A DNA stretch of 64,000 nt from Aurantibacter crassamenti (GCF_016811105.1 NZ_JAFBGM010000001.1:310001-374000), one strand, 5' to 3'; numbered from the stretch's first letter, positions 20,176 through 30,115 are shown. Numbers and translations are program-made. Notes: generated from the letters alone by a model not told the origin.

Positions 20176-20637
20176 ATGCAATCTCCATCTGAAAAAATAA
20201 AAGCACTTGGCTTAGTTTTACCACCAGCACCGCCGCCTGCAGGTCTTTACAAACCTGTTCTTGTAGTTGATAAATTTCTATACATTTCAGGTCAAGGCCC
20301 AATGAAAAGTGATGGCTCTTTAATGATTGGCCGCGCTGGCGATGACATGAACATAGAGCAAGCAAAATTAGCTGCTCGTCAAGTTGGCTTAACAATGTTG
20401 GCTACAATAGAAGCTCATTTTGGCAGTGTTGATAAAATAAAACGAATAGTTAAAACACTTGGCATGGTTAATTCTGCGCCTGATTTTGGTGACCAACCGC
20501 TTGTTATTAATGGATTTAGCGAGCTGATGTCTGAAGTATTTGGGCCAGATAATGGCGTTGGCGTTCGCAGTGCGGTAGGCATGATATTACCCAGTGGTAT
20601 TGCTGTTGAAGTAGAAGCCATGTTTGAATTGTATTAA
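20176..20637 (+). CDS. RidA family protein (YjgF-like)
   Basis: A 153-residue RidA-fold protein. RidA proteins hydrolyse reactive enamine/imine intermediates released by PLP enzymes. Family features seen are the LYISGQGP strand, the early helix with AAROVG-like AARQVGLTMLATIEA, and the C-terminal LPSGIAVEVEAMFELY. It is longer than canonical RidA (about 128) and resembles the YjgH-like subgroup; the usual catalytic Arg near the C-terminus is not obvious. It lies 10 nt before a PLP-dependent enzyme gene, which fits a protective role for that enzyme. Confidence 0.85.
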   Translation: MQSPSEKIKALGLVLPPAPPPAGLYKPVLVVDKFLYISGQGPMKSDGSLMIGRAGDDMNIEQAKLAARQVGLTMLATIEAHFGSVDKIKRIVKTLGMVNSAPDFGDQPLVINGFSELMSEVFGPDNGVGVRSAVGMILPSGIAVEVEAMFELY

Positions 20638-20647
20638 AATCTAATCT

Positions 20648-21760
20648 ATGAGCAATGAAAAATGGTATGCTTTAAACGAAGTCGAAAATGTGGTTTCACC
20701 TTCCCTTTTGGTATATCCTGAAAGGGTTGCAAACAACATACAATTGATGATAGAATTGGCCGGTGATAAGCAATTGCTCAGACCGCATGTTAAAACCCAT
20801 AAAACTGCAGAAATTATAAAAATGCAGATGGCTCAAGGCATTAATAAATTCAAATGTGCAACAATTGCCGAAGCAGAACTTTTAGCTAAATGTGGTGCTC
20901 ATGATATTCTTTTAGCAATGCCGATTGTTGGTGCTAATATTAGGCGATTCTTAAACCTAATGAACAAATATGAAAATTCTAAATTTTCGACCTTAGTAGA
21001 TAATCTAAATACATTAGAAGAAATAAGTAAAATAGCAGCTGCAGAGAAAAAAATATTTGCACTTTGGATGGATATCAATGTAGGTATGAACCGAACAGGA
21101 ATACTACCCAACCACGATGCAATTGAACTTTTTGAAACAATACATAATCATACTTTTACAGAAGCCAAAGGGTTTCACGTCTATGATGGTCACATTAGAG
21201 AGACAGATATCAAGCAACGAAAAAAATTATGTGATGCCGCTTTTGAGAAAGTACTATCATTTAAAAAAGACCTAGAAGGCAAAGGCATAAATGTAGAAAA
21301 CATTGTTGCCGGTGGTTCACCAACGTTTCCTATACATAGCCAACGAGAGGGTATTGAAACTAGCCCAGGCACTACCTTACTTTGGGATGCTGGCTACGCA
21401 GCACTTTTTCCTGAATTACAATTTCAAAAAGCTGCCATCTTGTTCATGCGCATTATCAGTAAACCTTCACCCAATATCATTTGCTTGGATCTAGGTCATA
21501 AAATGCTTGCTTCTGAAATGAGCTTTCCACGAGTACATATTTTCGGATTAGAAGACAGTAAACAAATTGGACAAAGTGAAGAACATTTAGTCATAGAAAC
21601 TACTAACGCTGAAAATTATAACGTAGGTGATGTTTTCTATGGCGTACCGATGCATATTTGCCCAACAGTTGCTAAATATGAAAATTTACTTACTGTAGAA
21701 AATGGCTCAGTAACAGGTAAATGGAATGTTGCGGCAAGAAATCAGAAAATAACAATATAA
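20648..21760 (+). CDS. D-threonine aldolase-like PLP enzyme (D-TA family)
   Basis: A 370-residue fold-type III PLP enzyme. The N-terminal alanine-racemase-like barrel contains RPHVKTHKT, whose Lys (K49) probably binds PLP. The region AGGSPTFPIHS and the C-terminal D-serine dehydratase-like metal-binding domain (around residues 290-350, including HICPTVAKY) fit D-threonine aldolase/D-serine dehydratase relatives. Known members cleave or deaminate D-beta-hydroxy amino acids. It is co-directional with ridA (10 nt upstream) and an SGNH hydrolase (61 nt downstream). Confidence 0.82.
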   Translation: MSNEKWYALNEVENVVSPSLLVYPERVANNIQLMIELAGDKQLLRPHVKTHKTAEIIKMQMAQGINKFKCATIAEAELLAKCGAHDILLAMPIVGANIRRFLNLMNKYENSKFSTLVDNLNTLEEISKIAAAEKKIFALWMDINVGMNRTGILPNHDAIELFETIHNHTFTEAKGFHVYDGHIRETDIKQRKKLCDAAFEKVLSFKKDLEGKGINVENIVAGGSPTFPIHSQREGIETSPGTTLLWDAGYAALFPELQFQKAAILFMRIISKPSPNIICLDLGHKMLASEMSFPRVHIFGLEDSKQIGQSEEHLVIETTNAENYNVGDVFYGVPMHICPTVAKYENLLTVENGSVTGKWNVAARNQKITI

Positions 21761-21821
21761 ATTAGAGAGTAGCCTACAAATAAATGCAATTACAACGCGT
21801 TATTCTTTTATACAATCTTCT

Positions 21822-22562
21822 ATGAACAGGCGTCAATTTATTAATCGATCAGTATTTGCAATTGCAGGAACGACTTTAATTGGTTGTGCTGATGAAAAGA
21901 AAGAATTATTTAGCAAAAATCAAGTTATCGGTTGTTTCGGAGACAGTGTTACCGCCAGTAATGACGGCTATGTAAAAATGTTACAAGATGCAGTAGATCA
22001 ATCACAGCCTAATTTGAATTTAAAGTTTCTAAATTATGGTAGGTCAAGTGAAACCATTACAGGTTTAACCGAAAAAGTTCACCCAGGACCTCGACCCTTT
22101 CTTTTTGACAGATTAGATGCAGAATTAAAAAAGACACCGCTAGATATTGCATTTTTTTGCTACGGAATAAACTGCGGAATTTACGGCCCACCTTCAGAAA
22201 AGCTATTTAACACCTATAAAAAAGGTGTCAATACATTTTTGGATCGAATGCAAAAAGAGGATATAAGTGTTGTATTATTAACCCCACCACCTTTAGCATT
22301 AGATGTAGTTTCTAAAGTTCAAACCAATGCCATTGATGATTTTGGGTATTTAAACCCCTATCCTGAATATGAGAAAGAAGTGCTTAAAGAATTCGAAAAC
22401 ATTATTTTAACCACAAAGCATGCTTCGGTTGTGCATAAAATTGATCTTCATACACCTTTATTTAACCAAAGGATTGAATGCTATGATACGGATCCAATAC
22501 ACCCTAATAAAAAAGGGCATGAACTTATAACTAGTACTATCATCGAAAAAATTGGGTTTTAA
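21822..22562 (+). CDS. SGNH/GDSL hydrolase, exported lipoprotein
   Basis: A 246-residue hydrolase with an unusual export signal that combines a twin-arginine start (MNRRQFINRS) with a lipobox-like TLIGC. Block I is GCFGDSVTAS with the nucleophilic Ser, block III is YGINCG in place of the usual GxND, and block V is DPIHPNKKGH, giving Asp and His of the triad. Likely an esterase or deacetylase on carbohydrate or lipid. Its 3' end may slightly overlap upstream alternative starts of the next gene. Confidence 0.8.
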   Translation: MNRRQFINRSVFAIAGTTLIGCADEKKELFSKNQVIGCFGDSVTASNDGYVKMLQDAVDQSQPNLNLKFLNYGRSSETITGLTEKVHPGPRPFLFDRLDAELKKTPLDIAFFCYGINCGIYGPPSEKLFNTYKKGVNTFLDRMQKEDISVVLLTPPPLALDVVSKVQTNAIDDFGYLNPYPEYEKEVLKEFENIILTTKHASVVHKIDLHTPLFNQRIECYDTDPIHPNKKGHELITSTIIEKIGF

Positions 22563-22623
22563 CAATGGTTTAAGTACCCGTGGCAGGGTATTTGTTATCT
22601 TTATTGCCATAAAATCACTAAAA

Positions 22624-23280
22624 ATGCAGGTGAGATATTTGTTCGTATTTGCTTTTATGCTGCTGTCATATAACGGCTTTGCACAAGTTGGAGACTTGCC
22701 AACTAACAATCCTCTAAAAATAGAGGCTGCGAATAAACTAGATATAAAGGGCACCGAACAAAAAGGTACATCTTTAAATATACCATCGGTAATTGATGAT
22801 GAACCTAAAATTGATACCGATTTATCCCAGAAAAAAAATCCAATTCAAATGCTACCTGAAAGAAAGCTTGTTCAAGCTGGTGAGGGCATGAAAATTGACC
22901 CTAAGATTGGAGACAATTACGATAAAGAAGGAGACAGTCAATTTTTTGGAAATCAATATTTAGGGGACATAAAAAACAATGGAAAATTTATAGGTATTGT
23001 ATGTCGAGATCATGAATATGTTGATGGCGATCGTGTTAAAATCAGTGTAAACGACCGTGTTATTGATGCTAACATTTTATTGACTGGAGGGTTTAAAGGT
23101 GTAAATGTTGATTTAGAAAAAGGGTTTAATAGAATAGAATTTGAAGCGCTAAATGAGGGTACTTCTAGTCCGAATACAGCACAAGTAGATGTATATGATG
23201 AAGAAGGAAAATTAATCTATTCAAATAAATGGTTGTTATCAGAAGGTTCAATAGCAACTTTTATAGTAACAAAAGAGTAA
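22624..23280 (+). CDS. Secreted protein of unknown function
   Basis: I place the start at the ATG at 22624 because it begins a good signal peptide (MQVRYLFVFAFMLLSYNGFA, cleavage after FAQ); an in-frame ATG at 22552 would overlap the previous gene. The mature 200 residues have an acidic, low-complexity N-terminal part (to about 95) and a C-terminal beta-rich part (VDGDRVKISVNDRVID, GFNRIEFEALNEG) that looks like a small beta-sandwich. No known catalytic motif. Exported or periplasmic by its signal. Confidence 0.7.
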   Translation: MQVRYLFVFAFMLLSYNGFAQVGDLPTNNPLKIEAANKLDIKGTEQKGTSLNIPSVIDDEPKIDTDLSQKKNPIQMLPERKLVQAGEGMKIDPKIGDNYDKEGDSQFFGNQYLGDIKNNGKFIGIVCRDHEYVDGDRVKISVNDRVIDANILLTGGFKGVNVDLEKGFNRIEFEALNEGTSSPNTAQVDVYDEEGKLIYSNKWLLSEGSIATFIVTKE

Positions 23281-23286
23281 GCATTT

Positions 23287-24960
23287 TTATATAAAAGCGA
23301 TTGCCAATTTAATATCATCATAGCTTACTTTTCTATTCAAAGCTTCAAAAATATATTTCTGACTAGGTGGTCCTTCAACTTGTTTTTCAGCGGCGCGAGC
23401 AACTTGTTGTATAAGTTTTTCATCAGGTCGGTAAAAGTCTAAATCTTCATCAGGGTAATCTTCTCTCAAGCGAATTAAATGTCCAGCAATGGTACCGCTA
23501 GAAAGTCCACGCTCGTCTGCAATGGCCTCTAAGGGCATTTTTTTCTTTAAAAAATCTAAGGTAATCAGGTAGGTTGACTTCTTTTTTTGTTTTTTTTCCT
23601 TAACTTTTTTTGAATGCTTTTCTATTTCATCAATATTTGTAAGTCCCCCACAATTTTTAATAAATAGTTTTGCTTTCTTATCTAAAGTCTGGAAATTATT
23701 CTCTTCATCAACAATTTCAGAAAGTTCTTGAAAGCGCTTATCAGCTTTTAATGCCAAACCATCAACCTGTAGTGCTATTTCGTTAAAGCCTGCAAGTTGT
23801 AGATTCTCAATACTTTTCAATCGTGAAAGTGCTACATACCCTTGTCCATTTTCAAAAGTCTTAGAAAGGTCAATCATTGCTGAATCTAAGGTCATACCTT
23901 GACATTTGTGCACGGTAATTGCCCAAGCCAAACGCAAGGGAATCTGATCTAAGCTTGCTAAAACTTTGCCGTGGTCATCATGAACACCCCAAGTTTCTTG
24001 CTTGACTGTAATTCTTTTGCCCTGAACAGTTTTTACTATCGGATAACCATCTTCGCTAAAATCAATTATTTTACCTAATGTTCCATTTACATATCCTTGT
24101 TCAAGATTGTTACGTACAAACATCACTTTAGCATCAACTTTTAACTCTAAATTCTCTTGGGCTAAAACTGATTTCTTCAAAGTTTCAACCAATTTTTGAT
24201 TTCCTTTTGTCTTAGCTTTGAATTTTTTTGATTTGCTAGAAATCTTATGTAATTCAGCTAAATTGAGTTGATCTACATCGGCATTATGGGTGAAAAGTTT
24301 TGTGGGTACCTCTTCTTGACTTAAAAAGTTAGTCTCTGCTTTTTTAAGTAATTCAATACTACGATGTGTTATTTCAGCTGACCTAATTTCATTAAGAATT
24401 TCATTCAACACATTTTCACCTTCCTGCCTGTACTGCTCGGTCAGATAACATACATTTAGATTTGCATCAAGCCATGCTTTCGACATGAAGGCAAATTTGT
24501 CTTTACTTTTTTCATCATGTCTACCAATTGGGGGTAATTGAAAAAAATCGCCACATACAATAACTTGAATTCCACCAAAGGGCCGATCATCCTCCTTAAA
24601 AAAACAAAGCACTTGATCGACCATATCAAGTTGTTTTTTATGCAACATTGAAATCTCATCAATTATCAATATCATTGATTCTTCAAGATGTTTTTTAAGA
24701 TATTTTTTGGTGCGCATTGTTACCAAATTAGCCCTTGACAATCGATCCTTAATTCCAAAGCCTGCCCAAGAATGAATTGTCATTCCGTTCATATGCGTAG
24801 CTGCAATACCTGTAGACGCGGTGATTGCAACCGGAACTTTACGTTCTTTGAGATACGAAATATATTGATTGAGCACATAGGTTTTACCGGTACCTGCAGA
24901 ACCAGTTAAGAATACATTTTTACCTGACTTTAATAATGCTAGGGCCTTATCTTGTTGCAC
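23287..24960 (-). CDS. Pif1-like superfamily 1 DNA helicase with C-terminal helix-turn-helix domain
   Basis: A 557-residue protein: Walker A GSAGTGKT (residues 20-27), Walker B LIIDEISML, the GDFFQLPP motif, LTEQYRQ and the late TVHKCQGMTLD and YVALSRL motifs together define a Pif1/RecD-like SF1B helicase. The C-terminal region from about 465 (TLDFLKKKMPLEAIADERGL) is the helix-turn-helix domain found at the end of bacterial Pif1/RecQ-like proteins. A role in resolving structured DNA or replication-coupled repair is expected from the family. Confidence 0.9.
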   Translation of the reverse strand: MQQDKALALLKSGKNVFLTGSAGTGKTYVLNQYISYLKERKVPVAITASTGIAATHMNGMTIHSWAGFGIKDRLSRANLVTMRTKKYLKKHLEESMILIIDEISMLHKKQLDMVDQVLCFFKEDDRPFGGIQVIVCGDFFQLPPIGRHDEKSKDKFAFMSKAWLDANLNVCYLTEQYRQEGENVLNEILNEIRSAEITHRSIELLKKAETNFLSQEEVPTKLFTHNADVDQLNLAELHKISSKSKKFKAKTKGNQKLVETLKKSVLAQENLELKVDAKVMFVRNNLEQGYVNGTLGKIIDFSEDGYPIVKTVQGKRITVKQETWGVHDDHGKVLASLDQIPLRLAWAITVHKCQGMTLDSAMIDLSKTFENGQGYVALSRLKSIENLQLAGFNEIALQVDGLALKADKRFQELSEIVDEENNFQTLDKKAKLFIKNCGGLTNIDEIEKHSKKVKEKKQKKKSTYLITLDFLKKKMPLEAIADERGLSSGTIAGHLIRLREDYPDEDLDFYRPDEKLIQQVARAAEKQVEGPPSQKYIFEALNRKVSYDDIKLAIAFI

Positions 24961-25088
24961 TTTTTGGTTTTATTGAGAATGACAATATAGTTTTTTAATT
25001 GAAAAGAACCCAGTCTTGTCTAATGCGAATTCAATAGCAAACAAGAAAACTTGATATTTCATAATTTAAAAAAAGTTAACACCAGTTT

Positions 25089-26450
25089 CTAATTATTTTT
25101 TTGCCATGGTACGCTTCCGCCAACCTGTATGTGTGCCATTAAAATGGAATTCAACTCTTTATATTTTTCTTGCTCTTTCTCAATAATATTATGTTCCTCA
25201 AGTGGGTCTGTTCGTAAGTTGTATAATTCATATGGTTCATACGGACTATTTTGTAATAATTTAAAATCACCTTTACGAATGGCATAAATGGGTTGACCAC
25301 CATATCTAGTATTACCTTCTCTTCTCACAAAATAATAAGAACGGTTCGCATCAACCACTAAATTTGAACCCGTAAATTCATTATACAAACTTCGCCCTTC
25401 AATAGAATCTTTAGGTTTGGTACCTGCAATTTCTAACAAAGTTGGATAAATATCCATAGTCATCCAATTATTAACTGATACACTACCTGGTGTAATTTTA
25501 CCCGGCCAACTAATACATGTAGGCACTTTTAATCCACCTTCATACATACTTTGTTTGCCATCACGCAAAGGACCATTATTAGCTTTGCTCGGCAAATGCC
25601 CTCCGTTATCACTAGTAAAAACAATTATTGTGTTTTCAAATTGACCACTATCTTTTAGCGACTTTATAACTTTGCCAATACCATCATCCATATGTTCAAT
25701 AAAAGCAACCAGCTTTGCTCTTGTAGTATCAATACCTTTCTCCCTTTTTATAACCTTATCTAACCATTTCTGTGGCGGTTGAACAGGAAAATGTGGAGCA
25801 TTATAGGCTAGATATAGAAAAAATGGGGCATCGTTTTTTGCTTGATTTTTAATATAATCAACAGACCAGTCCGTAAATAAATCAGTTGCGTGCCCTTCAG
25901 GGTCAATAGTCTTTTCATTCAATCGCATATAGTTTATATCATGACGACGATGCTTCCAATAGTCATCCATCATATCACCCAACCATCCATGGAAATAATC
26001 AAAACCTCTATCTGTAGGAATATTGGGTGATTCAAGACCTAAGTGCCACTTACCAATAATAGCCGTTTTATAACCAGCCCTACTTAATTCTTGTGGCAGC
26101 AAAGTTGCATTAGGGTCTAAATAACCCCAATTATCTTCGGGGTAGGTACGAATCACTCCAGGCACTCCTACCCTATCTTGATAACGCCCAGTAAGTATAG
26201 CTGCACGAGTGGGTGAACAAACCGTAGAATTAGCATAAAAATTATCAAATCGCATACCAGAAGATGCAATAAAATCAATATTCGGAGTTCGAATATCTTT
26301 TGTACCATAATAAGAAACATCATGATAGCCCTGATCGTCTGTAAGAATATAAAGAATATTAGGTTTGCTACTATTTTTTGTGACTGCCTGCGCATGTATA
26401 TCATTGCACAACATCAAGGCAAAGAAAAGTGTATAATATAGGTGTTTCAT
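25089..26450 (-). CDS. Secreted S1-type sulfatase
   Basis: A 453-residue sulfatase with signal peptide (cleavage after about HAQA). Metal-binding TDDQG (D38, D39) and the formylglycine motif CSPTRAAILTGR with Cys 78 are intact, so activation by a formylglycine-generating enzyme is expected. KWHLG and FTSDNGG motifs complete the active site. Likely removes sulfate from marine polysaccharides in the periplasm. Unusually for this type, no SusC/SusD pair, glycoside hydrolase or sulfatase maturase gene lies next to it. Confidence 0.92.
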   Translation of the reverse strand: MKHLYYTLFFALMLCNDIHAQAVTKNSSKPNILYILTDDQGYHDVSYYGTKDIRTPNIDFIASSGMRFDNFYANSTVCSPTRAAILTGRYQDRVGVPGVIRTYPEDNWGYLDPNATLLPQELSRAGYKTAIIGKWHLGLESPNIPTDRGFDYFHGWLGDMMDDYWKHRRHDINYMRLNEKTIDPEGHATDLFTDWSVDYIKNQAKNDAPFFLYLAYNAPHFPVQPPQKWLDKVIKREKGIDTTRAKLVAFIEHMDDGIGKVIKSLKDSGQFENTIIVFTSDNGGHLPSKANNGPLRDGKQSMYEGGLKVPTCISWPGKITPGSVSVNNWMTMDIYPTLLEIAGTKPKDSIEGRSLYNEFTGSNLVVDANRSYYFVRREGNTRYGGQPIYAIRKGDFKLLQNSPYEPYELYNLRTDPLEEHNIIEKEQEKYKELNSILMAHIQVGGSVPWQKNN

Positions 26451-26598
26451 TAGATGAACTTAAAATTGTGATTTTAAAAAAATAACCTTTTGTGAAAATA
26501 ATAGAGATCAAATCGAAAAGCTAATTTTAAATTGGAAAAGACCTTAATTCTACAATCGCCCATTTTAGATTAACTTTACAGATTCATTTAAACTGATT

Positions 26599-28338
26599 AT
26601 GGCAGATAAAAAAGTTAGTATTCTTAAAGCATTCAAGACAATTATTTGGCCTAGACGAAAACTTGTTTTTATTGGGCTTTTATTAATCATTATCAGTAAA
26701 GCAGCCAGTTTTGTTGCACCCGTTTCTTTAAAATATTTTTTAGATGATATTGTACCGAATAAAAATTATGATGCACTAAAAATATTAGTAGCAGTTGTAA
26801 TACTTGCCTTTTTTATACAAGCGATAATCTCTTTTTTATTGACCAAAGTACTGAGTATTCAAGCGCAATATATGATATCTGAATTAAGGGCACAGGTACA
26901 AAAACAAGTACTTTCTTTACCTATTCGTTTTTTTGACAACACAAAATCTGGTGCTTTGGTTTCGAGAATTATGAGCGACGTTGAAGGTGTACGCAACTTG
27001 ATTGGAACGGGACTTGTGCAATTGGTTGGAGGTACTATTACTGCAGTAGTATCACTTGTATTATTATTACAAATAAGTCCGATAATGACCGCTTTAACCT
27101 TTGTTCCTTTACTCTTATTTGCCTTTATAGCACTAAAAGCATTTAAAATTATACGACCAGTATTTAGAGAACGAGGTAAAATTAATGCTGAAGTAAAAGG
27201 GAGATTAACCGAAACACTTGGAGGCATAAGAGTAATAAAAGGTTTCAATGCTGAAATACAAGAAGCAAAAGTTTTTGAACACGGTGTAGATCGCCTATAC
27301 CAAAATGTAAAAAAGAGTCTAACAGCAACAGCAATTATGACAAGCTCATCTACTTTTTTGCTAGGCTTAGCAACTACCGGTATTATGATGGGCTACGGTG
27401 GCACTCAAATGATGGATGGTACGCTTACCACAGGTGAATATTTTATGTTTACTTTTTTACTCGCGCTAATGGTAGCCCCAATAGTTCAAATGAGTAATAT
27501 TGGCAGTCAGTTGACCGAAGCATTAGCCGGCCTTGACCGAACAGAGGAGTTAATGAATGAGATTTCAGAATCTGATGAAAAAGACAGAACTATTGAACTT
27601 AGTGATGTGAAAGGCAATATGAATTTCACCAATGTTTCTTTTGCCTATGAAGAAGATAAAGATGTTTTACATGATATTAGTTTTGAAGCAAAATCAGGTG
27701 ATGTAATTGCATTAGTTGGCAGTTCAGGTTCCGGAAAGTCTACAATTGCAGGTTTAGCTGCTACTTTTTTAAATCCTGATTCGGGTCAAATTACTATTGA
27801 CGGCAATGATTTATCAAAAGTTGATTTAACTAGTTTTCGTCAATTTTTAGGAGTGGTGCTGCAAGATGATTTTCTTTTTGAAGGAACTATAAAAAACAAT
27901 ATACTTTTCCCAAGACCAAATGCAACAGAACAAGAACTGCAAGCTGCAGTAAAGGCCGCTTATGTAGATGAATTTACAGATCGATTTGATGATGGATTGG
28001 ATACCTTGATTGGCGAACGTGGAGTAAAACTATCTGGAGGTCAACGACAACGAATTGCAATTGCACGTGCTGTATTAGCTAATCCCAAAATTTTAATATT
28101 AGATGAAGCTACTTCTAATTTAGATACAGAGAGTGAAGCTTTAATTCAGAAAAGTTTAGCAACCTTGACCGAAGGTCGAACTACTTTTGTAATAGCACAC
28201 CGACTGAGTACCATTCGAAAAGCAAATCAAATTCTGGTGATTGAAAACGGAAGAATTGCAGAACAAGGAACTCATGATGAATTAATTGCAAAGGAAGGTC
28301 GATATTATAACTTGTTTACGTATCAAGCAAGAATATAA
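26599..28338 (+). CDS. ABC transporter, fused permease-ATPase (MsbA-like)
   Basis: A 579-residue half-transporter: six hydrophobic helices over residues 20-300, then a nucleotide-binding domain with Walker A GSSGSGKS, signature LSGGQRQR, Walker B ILILDEATSNLD and the IAHRLST switch. It would work as a homodimer in the inner membrane. The size and arrangement fit MsbA-type lipid or drug exporters; the cargo is not evident. It stands alone, with 36 nt to the convergent ferredoxin gene. Confidence 0.92.
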   Translation: MADKKVSILKAFKTIIWPRRKLVFIGLLLIIISKAASFVAPVSLKYFLDDIVPNKNYDALKILVAVVILAFFIQAIISFLLTKVLSIQAQYMISELRAQVQKQVLSLPIRFFDNTKSGALVSRIMSDVEGVRNLIGTGLVQLVGGTITAVVSLVLLLQISPIMTALTFVPLLLFAFIALKAFKIIRPVFRERGKINAEVKGRLTETLGGIRVIKGFNAEIQEAKVFEHGVDRLYQNVKKSLTATAIMTSSSTFLLGLATTGIMMGYGGTQMMDGTLTTGEYFMFTFLLALMVAPIVQMSNIGSQLTEALAGLDRTEELMNEISESDEKDRTIELSDVKGNMNFTNVSFAYEEDKDVLHDISFEAKSGDVIALVGSSGSGKSTIAGLAATFLNPDSGQITIDGNDLSKVDLTSFRQFLGVVLQDDFLFEGTIKNNILFPRPNATEQELQAAVKAAYVDEFTDRFDDGLDTLIGERGVKLSGGQRQRIAIARAVLANPKILILDEATSNLDTESEALIQKSLATLTEGRTTFVIAHRLSTIRKANQILVIENGRIAEQGTHDELIAKEGRYYNLFTYQARI

Positions 28339-28373
28339 ATTGAACCTAGAATAAAATAAATCCTAAAAATATG

Positions 28374-28703
28374 CTAAGCTTCAGGAGCCAATACAACTTC
28401 TAATCCGTCTAAATCTTCAGTCATATGAATTTGGCAACCTAATCTTGAATCATCCTCTACATTAAAAGCCTCGGCTAACATTGCATCTTCGTCATCTGAT
28501 TTTTCGGGTAATTCATGCGCTGATTTTACATAGCATTGGCACGAAGCACACATTGCCATACCACCACAGATACCAATTGTACCTTCAGGAGCAAGTTCAT
28601 AAGACCGAACTACTTCCATTAAGTTCATATTCATATCAGTTGGGGCGTCAACTTCATGTGTTACGCCATCTCGGTCTGTAATTTTAATTTTAATATCTTC
28701 CAA
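28374..28703 (-). CDS. fdx: 2Fe-2S ferredoxin (adrenodoxin type)
   Basis: A 109-residue ferredoxin. Cys 46, 52, 55 and 90 follow the C-x5-C-x2-C...C pattern of adrenodoxin/ISC-type 2Fe-2S proteins; a further Cys 57 sits beside them. It is the last gene of a minus-strand group with mrp, nfu and a ferredoxin-NADP reductase-like flavoprotein, so it probably receives electrons from that reductase, 39 nt upstream. Confidence 0.9.
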   Translation of the reverse strand: MEDIKIKITDRDGVTHEVDAPTDMNMNLMEVVRSYELAPEGTIGICGGMAMCASCQCYVKSAHELPEKSDDEDAMLAEAFNVEDDSRLGCQIHMTEDLDGLEVVLAPEA

Positions 28704-28742
28704 AAGTGAATAGGAATAAGGTGTTAATATTATATTTTCTAA

Positions 28743-29804
28743 TTAATCAATTGCTTTAACAACAGCTTTTGGTGCTTCTTTCTTAGAACCATCAAAGCCC
28801 GTGACGCCACCAACAGTTGTATATTTCATTACATACTTCTTATCAGGGAATATACGCTGATACGCACTTTGACACATAAGCGTAGCCTCATGAAAGCCAC
28901 AAAGAATTAATTTCAATTTTCCAGGGTAGGTATTAACATCACCTATAGCATAAATACCCGGAATATTGGTTTGATAGTCTAATGTATTATCTACTTTAAT
29001 TGCATTCTTTTCAATATCAAGACCCCAATCCGCAATTGGCCCAAGTTTTGGAGAAAGTCCAAACAATGGAATAAAATTGTCGACAGCTAAATCAATTTCT
29101 TCAGATACTGCACCTGATTTACGAATAGTTACCGCCTCTAGAGTATCACCACCTTTTAAACCAATAATTTCTCCAGGAGTAACTAAATTTATTTTTCCTT
29201 CGTTTTTTAAGTGTTGTACTTTTTCTACGGAATCTAAAGCACCTCGAAATTCATTTCTTCTGTGTACCAAAGTTACTTCAGAAGCTACATCTGCTAAAAA
29301 GATACTCCAGTCTAAAGCGGAATCACCTCCACCAGCAATTACAACTTTCTTGTCACGATAAACTTCTGGGTCCTTAATTATATAAGCTACACCATTATCT
29401 TCAAATTTGTCTAGATTTTCAAGCAAAGGTTTCCTTGGCTCAAAACTACCTAATCCGCCTGCAATCGCAACAATAGGTGCCTGATGCTTAGTTCCTTTAT
29501 TAGTAGTTACAACAAAAGTGCCATCTTCTAATTTCTCAATGGTTTCTGCTCTTTCACCTAAGGTGAAGCCTGGTTGAAAAGCCTTTATCTGCTCCATTAA
29601 ATTATCTACTAATTCACCTGCAAGTACTTCAGGAAAACCAGGAATATCATAGATTGGTTTTTTTGGATAAATTTCTGAACATTGCCCACCAGCTTGAGGT
29701 AGTGCATCAATTAAGTGGCATTTTAATTTTAATAATCCTGCTTCAAATACAGTAAAAAGACCTGTAGGACCAGCGCCTATTATTAGAATATCTGTTTTAA
29801 TCAT
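28743..29804 (-). CDS. Ferredoxin--NADP(+) reductase, thioredoxin-reductase-like type
   Basis: A 353-residue FAD/NAD(P) flavoprotein with two nucleotide-binding sites: IIGAGPTGLF at the N-terminus for FAD and VVIAGGGDSALDW near residue 155 for NAD(P)H. It lacks the CxxC of thioredoxin reductase, which points to the TrxR-like ferredoxin-NADP reductase class. The late GIYAIGDVNTYPGKLKLI stretch is typical of the family. Position next to a 2Fe-2S ferredoxin gene supports the call. Confidence 0.9.
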   Translation of the reverse strand: MIKTDILIIGAGPTGLFTVFEAGLLKLKCHLIDALPQAGGQCSEIYPKKPIYDIPGFPEVLAGELVDNLMEQIKAFQPGFTLGERAETIEKLEDGTFVVTTNKGTKHQAPIVAIAGGLGSFEPRKPLLENLDKFEDNGVAYIIKDPEVYRDKKVVIAGGGDSALDWSIFLADVASEVTLVHRRNEFRGALDSVEKVQHLKNEGKINLVTPGEIIGLKGGDTLEAVTIRKSGAVSEEIDLAVDNFIPLFGLSPKLGPIADWGLDIEKNAIKVDNTLDYQTNIPGIYAIGDVNTYPGKLKLILCGFHEATLMCQSAYQRIFPDKKYVMKYTTVGGVTGFDGSKKEAPKAVVKAID

Positions 29805-29874
29805 TTAGTATCACATTAAATTTTGGCTAAAATAGGGCTCTAAATTGTAGAAAAGAATGACAATAATCAATAGG

Positions 29875-30114
29875 TTATTCGATATTAACAACCTCTTCAA
29901 TTTGCGGCGCATATTTTTTAATAGTCATTTCAACACCACTTTTCAAGGTCATTTGATTAACAGAACAACCTACACAAGCACCTTCAAGCTTTACCTTAAC
30001 AGAGTTTTCATTATCAATAGAAATCAATGAAATATCGCCTCCATCACTTTGTAAAAAGGGCCTAATTTCTTCAAGCGCCTTTTCTACGTTTAGTCTTAAT
30101 TCTTCCGGTGTCAT
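29875..30114 (-). CDS. NifU C-terminal domain Fe-S scaffold protein
   Basis: A 79-residue stand-alone Nfu domain with the cluster-binding pair GACVGC (C47, C50) and the SDGGDISL strand. It would bind an Fe-S cluster and deliver it to apo-proteins. Its start lies 1 nt after the mrp stop, so both are translated from one message and act in the same pathway. Confidence 0.93.
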   Translation of the reverse strand: MTPEELRLNVEKALEEIRPFLQSDGGDISLISIDNENSVKVKLEGACVGCSVNQMTLKSGVEMTIKKYAPQIEEVVNIE

Positions 30115-30115
30115 A

